Part shown: piece after piece, positions 56,001-64,000 of the stretch
Layout of the letters: the number at the start of each line of letters is the position of its first letter
Numbering within the stretch: the stretch's first letter is position 1
NCBI RefSeq assembly: GCF_904849725.1
Contig: NC_058523.1
Coordinates: 173,086,689-173,150,688 of the forward strand
Source of the DNA: Hordeum vulgare subsp. vulgare
Taxonomy: Eukaryota; Streptophyta; Magnoliopsida; Poales; Poaceae
Reading direction: 5' to 3'
DNA: 64,000 nt
Translations under genes and position numbers: made by a program
Notes under the pieces: generated by a model
The model's database searches: none
Seen by the model: only the letters and a program-made list of their open reading frames with translations
What the model was told of the DNA's origin: nothing

Positions 56001-57219
56001 TGCTATGAGGTCCATGGAAGCGGCTTGGCTCGGGGCTCCTGCTCCGGGACCAAGAGACACAGAGAAAGGGAGTTATGGGAGAGAGAGAGGAGGAGAGCAC
56101 ATCGAAGGAGAAAGAAAAAGCGCTGGGCATGGCGTCGGTCAATGGCGCGCTCCCGGCGAGCTTCGTTCCTGCTGGCGCCCATGCCTTTCCTTCGTGTCAG
56201 CCAGAAACAGAGACAGGGAGAGATGAGAAATTAGACAGAGAGAGAGGTCAAGCAGAGTGAGATATGAGAGAAGACACGGGGCATCAACTTGACCTGGTGC
56301 TGCTGATCGACGCGGCTGCACAAGGCGCTCGGGGGAAATCCTGATCCATCCTGCGGGTGGCTCGGGTGCTGGCTAGAGCTTAGCTCGGCGGCGGGAGAGG
56401 AAGGAGAAGGGGAAACGGAGCTAGGAGGGAACCCTAGGCGCAACAATCTCCCTTATACGTCTCGAGGAGTTAGGGATGGCCGTCTGATCGAGCTCCAGGA
56501 GATCAATGGTGATCCCCTGGTTCGTACAGGAGGTGACGAACGCAGGGAAGAAGAGGAACGCGTTGGTGGGCTCTGGGCCTAAACTAACAGTACTGAGCTG
56601 CATACCTTCTCTCTTTGGTAAAAGTTTTGCAGAAGAAAAAAACATAGCAGGTATCTTTGAAATACTATAGGGGCCAAAGAGAAAGGGTTATTAACAAAAT
56701 AAAATTATCTCTGGGCATTTAAAAACATGCTCCAATTTATAGAAATAAATTGGGCATTTTTGGAGAGCAAACTTTAAATGCCTTTTATTTGAATAAGACT
56801 ATGTTTTAAAATAAACACAAACAGGAAAATAAATCCAAAACCAGAAGGGTTGCCTCTACAATTCTCAAAAGGTTTTTTAGGAAAAGATGACCATTTTATT
56901 TCACCCAAAACCGAAACTTTTCACTGCATCAAAGAAAAATAAGAGAGGAGAGAAGGGGTTTGGCAAGACTTTGGTGCACAAGGGTTTTGAGAAGATAAAA
57001 ATGGTTGGTCCCCATAACACAAAATTACATGCCACACTCACATACCACTCCACTTTCATCACCAACGGTCCAACACAAAACCAAAGATGAATGATGATGC
57101 CATGATGCACATGAAATGAAGACACAATGATGGGCTCACACCACATCTAATACCATATCAAGGTTGCAATACAAGGAAGGATTCCAAGGAGTAGGACGAA
57201 TTGCATTGGGGTTGTCACA
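53022..57219 (-). mobile_element. 4.2-kb solo LTR of a long-LTR Gypsy-type family
   Basis: Ends are TGTGACAACCCC (minus strand, from 57219) and GGGCGTTACA (at 53022). Flanks CTGGC (53017-53021) and CCGGT (57220-57224) are decayed copies of one 5-bp duplication, because the protease frame of the host element calls for CCGGC at this point. No coding domain lies inside. Minus-strand orientation is inferred from the block at 53755-53812, which resembles 12155-12220 of the other long LTR, and from a TATA-like CGTATAAGG at about 56455. A tRNA-like pair of Pol III boxes lies at 55509-55556. Open frames near 55785-56260 are GC-rich leader. Confidence 0.78.
55509..55556 (-). promoter_or_regulatory. 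tRNA-like A-box and B-box pair in the solo LTR
   Basis: On the minus strand TAGTGTAGTTGG (55556-55545) fits the A-box and GGATCGAATCC (55519-55509) is one base from the B-box GGTTCGANTCC. Their starts are 37 bases apart, shorter than in a tRNA. It may be a relic of a tRNA or of a SINE-like head. No full cloverleaf. Confidence 0.35.
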
Positions 57220-57600
57220 CCGGTTTATGTTCAATGTATGGCTCGACCTTGCTATATTTATCTCAAACTAAAGATGTTATGGAAAAATGGTACAATCACT
57301 GTTGGTGGAAGTCGAAAGATAGCTCGAGAATGTGAGGAAGAAGATACATCATACCCCGAGTTAGCCCGCGAAGCGAAGGAGATTAAATTTTACACAAGAA
57401 TGTTGACCTGACTGATATGACTTATCTCAAGAAGCCCACCACGAAACTGAACCCGCCTTGAAGTTCAAGCCGATTGAGGATACTAAACAGGTCAACTTCA
57501 CTCCTGGTGATTAATCCTAGCAGTTCACTATTGGGACATGCATGGATCCCAAATAGGAAAGCATGCTCACCAAGTTCATCCGTGAGAACCAGGATATTTT
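57220..57600 (+). pseudogene. Gypsy protease end and linker to RT
   Basis: The frame resumes with MARPCYIYLKLKM, ITVGGSRKIARECEEED and LAREAKEIKFYTRM, then, after shifts, FKPIEDTKQVNFTPGD. The first residues continue the protease interrupted at 53016. Confidence 0.78.
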
Positions 57601-58675
57601 GCATGGAAACTTTCGGACATGCGTGGAGTACCGAGGGAACTCCCCGAGAACCACCTTATTGTGGATCCTAAAATGAAACCTATTCGGCAATTCATCCATC
57701 GTTTTAACAGTGGACCAGCTTCTAGCTATCGGGTTCATCATTGAAGTGTTTCAGCCTGACTGGTTGGCAAATCCAGTGTTGGTTCTGAAAAAAATGGCAC
57801 CTGGTGGATATGTGTTGACTGCGCATATCTTAACAAAGCTTGTCCCAAGGATCTTTCTGCTCTTCCTCGCATTGCCCAGATCATCAACTCAACAGGTGGT
57901 TGTGAACGTCTTTGCTTCTTGGATGCTGATTCCGGTTATCATCAAATCAAGATGGCAGCCGAGGATCGGGAGAAGACGGCTTTTATCACCCCCTTTAGTG
58001 CTTTTTGCTATGTCTCGATGCCCTTTGGGCTTAAGAGTGCGGGAGCTACTTATCAACATTGTGTTCACAACTATTTACATAGCCAGATTGGACACACAGT
58101 TCATGCTTATGTTGACGACATTGTGGTTAAATCCCAGAAGAAGGAAACTCTGTTGATGACCTCACGGAAAAATTTGACAACCTTTGCATATACATGATGA
58201 AGCTTAACCCGGTTAAGTGCATTTTCGATGTTCTTGTAGGCAAGCTATTGGTTTTCTTGGACTCAGAACATGGTCTTGAGGCCAACCCAGATTTTTTTTC
58301 AAAGTAGTGACCTCCGTTGCTAAGCCGGCCAACATTAATGATGTACAACGGATGGCTGGTCACATTATGGATTTGAGCCGGTTTATAAGCCGCTTTCGCC
58401 AGAAGGCGATTCCATTGTATCAGCTCTTGAAAAAGACTTATAACTTTGTCTGGACTGATGCTGCTAACAATGCATTTGAAGCGCTCAAGAAACAGTTGGT
58501 TGAATTGCCAGTTTTAGCCGCCCTAATTGACAAAGAGCCTACGCTCCTGTACATTGCCTTTAATACTAAAGCAGTTAGTGTAGAAGTGGTCATTGAGCGC
58601 AAGGAAGCAGGAAAAGATTATCTAGTGCAAAGGTCCATTTATTATGGCACTAAACTTTTGACCTTATCAAAATAG
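57600..58675 (+). pseudogene. Gypsy reverse transcriptase of the Tat-type element
   Basis: Reads FAWKLSDMRGVPRELPENHL, LLAIGFIIEVFQPDWLANPV, then after a shift near 57850 CFLDADSGYHQIKM, ITPFSAFCYVSMPFGLKSAG and the catalytic HAYVDDIVVKS (YVDD at 58108-58119). A shift near 58160 leads to KPANINDVQRMAGHIMDLSR, YQLLKKTYNFVWTDAANNAF and VEVVIERKEAGKDYLVQ. Motifs are intact, but there are at least three frameshifts. Confidence 0.87.
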
Positions 58676-59480
58676 ATATATCCACATTGGTAGAAGCTAG
58701 TTTTTGGTGTCTTCATGGCTAGTCGTAACATCAAACGGTACTTCCAAGAACATCCAATCACCATGGTCAGTTCAGCTCATCTTGGAGATATCATACAAAA
58801 TAGAGAGGCCACAAGTCAGATTGCAAAGTGGGCAGTTGAGCTTTGAGCACACCAGGTGAGTTATGTGCCTAGGACTACCATCAAGTCTCAAGCCTTTCTG
58901 GACTTCATTAAAGACTGGACTAAGTTACAAATCCTCGAAGAAAAGCCTGATAACATGTAATGAACCATACATTTTGATGGGTGAAGACATCTAGAGGGCT
59001 CGGGGGCTGGAGTAATTTTATCTTCCCCACGAGGTAAGAAGTTTTGTTATGTCTTACGGCTCATGTCACCTTGCACTAATAATGCAGCTGAGTATGAAGC
59101 TATCCTTCATGGACTTTGCGAGAAAAGGAGATGAACCTGAGCCAGGTCAGATGTTTGGGCGTCTCAGGTTTGATGGCTCAACAAGTATCAGGGACGTGCG
59201 ATTCCAAGGATCTTCTCATGGCGGCTTATCAAAATGTAGTCACGGTTACTCCAGGTCATTTCCAAGGTTATTAGGTGGATCACATTGATGATGCCTTGTC
59301 CATACTTACCTCTCAGCACAAGCTAGTCCCACCCAATGTTTTCCTTGATGTGCTCCACAATCTTTTAGTCAAGCTACCATTAGAGGAGGATATAGCTATT
59401 CCAGATCCAAACGCACAACTCGTGGCGGCTCTTCATGCAACCCCTGAGTGGATGGTGCCTTATTTAGCTTATTTAACCTG
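58676..59480 (+). pseudogene. Gypsy RNase H and linker of the Tat-type element
   Basis: After TAG near 58674: FGVFMASRNIKRYFQEHPIT, then HFDG with a TGA in the active-site strand near 58980, GAGVILSSPRGKKFCYVLRL and CTNNAAEYEAILHGL (catalytic Glu). The tail at 59275-59481 reads HKLVPPNVFLDVLHNLLVKL and QLVAALHATPEWMVPYLAYL, the known linker to integrase. Confidence 0.8.
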
Positions 59481-59559
59481 AGGCGAGCTCCTTAATGCAG
59501 AAATCATCGCCGGGAAATTATCATACGTTATTTGTTCATGACAATAGTCAATGGTTAGT

Positions 59560-60718
59560 TACACCATAGAAGCGTCACTTGTGTATTTCAACTATGTTTT
59601 TCTCCTCCAGAAGGTTGAGAAATCTTTCATGAAATCAATGTAGCAGACTGTGGTTATCACGCCGGCTCAAGATCTTTGGTTGCCAATGCCTATCATCATG
59701 GTTTTTATTGGCTTACTGCTCACGCTGCTGAAGAAGACATTGTGCGGAAGTGCGATGGTTGCCAAAAATTTGCAAGCCAAGCTCATGTGCCGTCTTAAGA
59801 GTTACAGATGATTCCAATTACTTGGCCATTCGCAGTCTAGGGGTTTGACACGGTGGGTTCGTTAAAAATGTCACCAAATAAAAAAGGCACAACTCTTGGT
59901 TGGAGTGGATAAATATACCAAGTGGCTTGAAGTAGAACCAATCAGCAATTGTGATGTTGAAACTACGGTAAAATTCTTGAAAAAGCTGATTTATCACTTT
60001 GGATATCCACATAGCATCATCACAGATAATGGAACCAATCTATCAAAAGGTGCTACAGAAAAGTTTTGTCTGCAGGAGCACATTAGACTCGATGTAGCCT
60101 CTTTCCCACATCCAGAGTCCAATGGACAAGCTGAGAGAGCCAACCAGGAGATATTGCATGCAATCAAGCCCCGACTTATGGTACCACTTCAGAGAACTCC
60201 CAGCTATAGGGTTGAAGAACTCCCTGAAGAACTATGGAGCAAAGGACCACACCAAATAGGACCACAGGCTATACACCGTTTTATATTGTCTATGGAGCAG
60301 AAATTGTTTTACCAAGTGATATCAAACACAATTCCTACAGAGTCGTTGCTTAGGTCGAGGCTGATAATGAACATACTTGTCAAGATTCCATGGACACACC
60401 TGAGGAGGAACATGATCTCGCAGCCTCCTGATCAGCTATATATCAGCAAAACCTACGTCTCTATCAGAAGTCGTAGAATACGCAGTCAAAGTTTCGAGGA
60501 AGGTGACTTAGTGCTCCATTTGATTCAAGAACAAACACACATGCATAAGCTTTCACCAGTTTGGGAACAATGTTTTGTCATCAACTAAAACCTCAACAAC
60601 GGTTCATGTTGCCTGATTGACATATGGGGACACCGGAAGTCTAAAACTTCTGAGGAGGAGACTACGAGGCCTTGGAACATTGCTCATCTTAGGCCTTACT
60701 TCAGTTAGAGCCACTAGC
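59560..60718 (+). pseudogene. Gypsy integrase of the Tat-type element
   Basis: Zinc part NVADCGYHAGSRSLVANAYH with VRKCDGCQKFA. Core VGVDKYTKWLEVEPI (first Asp), HSIITDNGTNLSKGATEKFC (second Asp) and PESNGQAERANQEILHAIKP (Glu). The long C-terminal arm ends with FEEGDLVLHLIQEQTHMHKL and WNIAHLRPYFS before a TAG near 60716. The core (59896-60588) is one frame of 230 codons. It is broken upstream near 59790-59890 and downstream at 60588. Confidence 0.88.
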
Positions 60719-61806
60719 TCGAGATCATTGTACATACTTATGTATATACCTTTGTGTTCAATATAATAAAGCTGGCACACCTCGAACCCGGGGTCTCTAT
60801 CGTTTCTTCTACAAAAAGTGCCAGAGTCTTTATTCTTTGAAAACAGGTGCCTTGGGGGCTCTTGACTCAATGAGTTATCCAGTTATAATTTCCCTCTTCA
60901 CCCGGCTAAAAAATCCAAATACAACAAAAATTTCTAGTTAAACCTGCCTTCTCACAAGATGCTTCTCCAAAAAATGACCCCGTGTACTCTTGATAAGTCA
61001 ATTCTTATGGACCCTAAACTTATCCATGTTAAAACACCAGCTTGTCTAACGTGAGATCCGGCATACACATAGCGAGGATACTCGATGGGCTATTAATCCA
61101 ACTTCATTGAAGCAAGACTCGGATCATTACAAGCTTGGTTAAACCTACTTATTTGCAAGATGCTACTCTGACCCCGTTTACTCTCGATAAGGTAATCCAC
61201 ATGGACACTGCGTTATCTAGATTAAAACAATGATTGGGTGATGTCAGAGCCAGCTTATAGAAAGCGATGATAAACCATGGGTTATTAAGCCAGCTTCATG
61301 AAATGAAAACTTGAGCGTCAAAAAGCCAGTCTAAATCGTCGATCTTAAAAAGCTGGCTCATACATATATCTTAGCCTGTATTTTTACATACTAATTTGTA
61401 CGAATTTCCTCTGTGTACCAGGTCATATATTGACCACCAAGTTACAATACTGAATCAAAAAGATGACTAGCTATTTTCTTGGACCAAAATTTTGCCGGGT
61501 CATAAATAGACCACTGGGTTATCTTACTGGGTCACAATATGACCATTTGTTTTCTTGATCATGATATCAATGAGTCTTTATGTTGAAAGTATAATCTCGT
61601 TTCGTTGAGTTATGTCGTATAAAAATAGGGGGCGACTTATCGGATAAGCAAAAGCAAAGAGGAAATATGTTGACAAAGTCACAGCCGACCAAAGGTGAAA
61701 GTTTTATGTGCATTATGGCAGACAGATAGATAAATTCACTATTCCCATTACAGGCTCATCTCAAGAGCCACAAAATATCAAGTTTTCTCCCCCACTACAA
61801 TTGGGA
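60719..61806. other. Non-coding 3' region after integrase
   Basis: AT-rich, no protein recognised. Phrases such as CTTGATAAG-TCAATTC and CCGGGTCATAAATAGACCACTGGG recur loosely at 61400-61560 (TGACCA-GGGTCA motifs), suggesting old short repeats. Confidence 0.55.
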
Positions 61807-64000
61807 TTACTCCTGGCCGGCGGCTTGTGTAGGCTCTACCTGAGCATCCTTGTCTTGACATTCTGCGCTGGTCGCTTCAGGATCCTCTTGGGCCGGCTTA
61901 TCTTCATCAATATTTTGGTCCTTCTTTATCCACTCAATTGTGTTCAGAGATTGAAAACTTGAAGGACTAGGAACAATTACGAACGAGTCGACATCAGGAG
62001 CAAAGGGTTGCTTACAACGTGGAGGAATAGGCTCAAAAGGCCCATCCTTCGGTGAATTTATGCGCTGATTTGCCATGGAGTAAGCACATTGGTACTTATT
62101 TGTATCTAAGTTGTGTGCAAGAAGAGTTGTGAGTGGTAGGGTCACCTTCAGAACTTTGGTGAAATCTTCCTTTGCAAATACATCCGTTAGCCTTTAGTTC
62201 TGCAAACCCAGGAGATGTCGGCTCAAGGTCAAATTGTGGTGCATAGGCTTTCGCAAAATAGGCAGTAAAATAAGCCATCTCATCATAGCCGTTAGCCTTC
62301 AGTTCTGCAAACCCATATTTGCTACCATACGAGCCACCGATCACTTGAATTCCTCAATCTACTAAGGAACCATTAACAACCGTTAACAATTTTCTTGACT
62401 TGTGAACACAATATAAGCAGTAAGATAAGCCGTTACATCATCTTTCTCACAATTCAAACGATAGAAAGTTCAAAGCACATACCAAAGATTGCATGAATCA
62501 TATAACTGATTTGCCTTTAAGAGTCTGCACCTCTAGTGTGGCAGACTCAAGCTTTTTCTCTAAATCTTAAGTGTGTAACAAAAGGGCAGCTTTTTCCTTA
62601 TCTAAATCACCCTTGGTTTGATCAAGGAGATTATATGCTTTTTTCTTTTCATCTTCAAGATGGGTCACTTTTTGCGCTGCATCAGTTTTGAGATTCTTCT
62701 CATTTGCAAGCCGCCTTGGAAGATTGACTGTAGCAGACTCAGAATATTCCAATGATTCTTCCACAAGCATAAAAATTATAAGTACAAGTCTCTAGTCACC
62801 TAAATAAGATGACCCGCCACTTGGGGGATACATAATTCTAAAAAATTGGATCAAATTGATAAACTCCCATGCAGTTGCAAGCAATCCACATGGCACTTGG
62901 GGGCTAATGCAACACTTTCTTCACTCTACGACAAAAAGACCCGGCTATCTCAAAGAGAAAAGCCGACCCTTGGGGGTTACACTTGGTGGTTTTTTATAAA
63001 GACCCGAGCATCTCCCAGAAAAGAGTCAGCCCTTGGGGGCTACACTTGGTGTTTTTTCATTTAAAGATCCACGTGTCTCAAGAAGATAAGTAGTGAATTG
63101 AGTCTTTACAAATATGCAAAGAATCGTGTCTATCCCTTCAGGGCTACAGAGGTATATGCAATGAGGAAGGATAAATATTTTTTACCTCATATTTGGTCTT
63201 CATGATGTTGACCAAATTTACTGCAAAATCCCAGATCGCAGACTAACGGGGCAGGTATTGCTGATACAACCCTTGGATATCAAGGTCTTCAAGTCTTGGA
63301 AGCTCTAGTTATCTTTTCCTTTATCCACATGCGTCGGGTCATCCTTGGACACAACTATGGTTAAAACAGTTGAAGGGCCGGGAGCTTGATAAGACCCTCC
63401 AATAACAATCACTTTTGTATCATCATTCCGGCTTATGGAGTAATATTATCCATACAAGGTGCAGAGCTTGGAGGACAAGCATGGCTTGGAGGATGAAAGG
63501 CCGGCTCATCAAGGGCGCTTTGATTACCACCAATTGTTCCCATGATAGCTGGTTCCTTGGCATGAGTGATTTCTATGTCGTGAGCCAGCTCAGCGCCCAT
63601 GTCCGACTTAACTTAAACCGTCGTCTTAGTGTGAGTCGCCTCTTCAACTGAAGGATTTTGAATAATGTCTTCACGAGCAGTGTAAGAAGATTCAGCCGCC
63701 TTTTTCCTAATAAAGGCTTTGTCTCTGCAAATCATAAAAATTAAGTTTGAAAAATTAAAGAAATGACATATTATGGCATGGTCACCAAAAGACGACTTAA
63801 ATAAAAAAGCTTACCCACGGTTGATGGTGAAAGATGGAAGTTGAATTGCAGTAGAGTCGCTAGATGAGAGCGATGATCCCTCGTGATATAGTGGATTATA
63901 TGGACTAAGAGGTTGTTTAAAGATTTCGCTTGAGGATGAGAAGCGGTTCGGCTGTCTGGCACCTCATGAGGTTGCTTACGTGCGGGTGGCTCTAAGCTGG
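61807..64000 (-). pseudogene. Opposite-strand spliced gene in the 3' region of the Tat-type element
   Basis: From right to left on the minus strand: an exon ends LPSFTINRG at a GTAAGC donor (63814), a 90-bp intron (63725-63814) ends TTTGCAG, and the next exon begins in phase with DKAFIRKKAAESSYTARED. Further pieces are a coiled coil (NEKNLKTDAAQKVTHLEDEK, DLEKKLESATLEVQTLKGK) at 62770-62500 and a C-terminal acidic part (INSPKDGPFEPIPPRCKQPF, QDKDAQVEPTQAAGQE) ending at the stop at 61807. Stops and shifts break it (near 63595, 63445 and 62575). Antisense genes at this place are described for Tat elements such as Grande. Their function is not known. Confidence 0.6.

Larger units (their letters stand above)
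49540..64000 (+). mobile_element. Large Gypsy retrotransposon, Tat-type, 3' end outside window
   Basis: 5' LTR (about 49540-50028), primer site, gag, protease, RT, RNase H, integrase and a long 3' region with an opposite-strand gene, all decayed. Protease-RT-RNase H-integrase order defines Gypsy. The long spacer with an antisense gene after pol is known in Tat-lineage elements such as maize Grande. A 4.2-kb solo LTR splits it at 53022-57219. The 3' LTR is not in the window. Confidence 0.82.

Noticed and set aside
55554..56645. Overlapping open frames of 60-149 codons as host genes
   Set aside because: All lie inside the 4.2-kb solo LTR, on both strands, with low-complexity Arg/Gly/Ser content.

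Overview
The window is a stack of nested transposable elements from a large grass genome, most likely a Triticeae species (wheat, Aegilops, barley or rye). The main evidence is several copies of the Angela/WIS/BARE-type Copia LTR (start TGTTGGAAATATGCCCTAG) and a Gypsy LTR starting TGATACGTCTCCAACGTATC, both from memory very abundant in Triticeae. I see no intact host gene, tRNA, rRNA or bacterial-type feature. Nearly every protein fragment is a decayed transposon gene. Family names are from recognition, not from a search.

Left block (1-16160), three layers. A LINE (12779-16160) was hit by a Gypsy-like element that carries gag but no visible pol (6617-12778, with a 3.6-kb right LTR). That gag was in turn hit by an Angela-type Copia element on the minus strand (1-6616, left end outside the window). 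A 213-bp foldback MITE sits inside the LINE.

Middle block (16160-30228). Unclassified sequence holds a Tourist-like MITE with TTA duplications (17246-17522). It is followed by two related short-LTR Copia elements, one inside the other (outer 18738-28799, inner 21683-26625). The inner copy is the best-preserved element in the window.

Right-middle block (30229-47717). A minus-strand Gypsy element is interrupted by a solo Angela-type LTR with a perfect 5-bp duplication (31885-33676). A second insertion is a Copia element (40125-46431) whose leader was hit by a minus-strand CACTA transposon (about 33955-40124). A deletion at about 33955 removed the 5' half of that Copia element and the far end of the CACTA element.

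Right block (47718-64000). A segment with a TATA-led, broken B3-like reading frame is followed by a large Gypsy element of Tat type (about 49540 to beyond 64000). Its protease gene is split by a 4.2-kb solo LTR (53022-57219). Between pol and the unseen 3' LTR it carries a decayed, apparently spliced gene on the opposite strand.

Insertion order can be read from the nesting: LINE before gag-only Gypsy before Angela; outer Copia before inner; TGATACGTC Gypsy before solo LTR and Copia, Copia before CACTA, then the deletion; Tat-type Gypsy before the 4.2-kb solo LTR. Boundaries marked 'about' are judged by eye.
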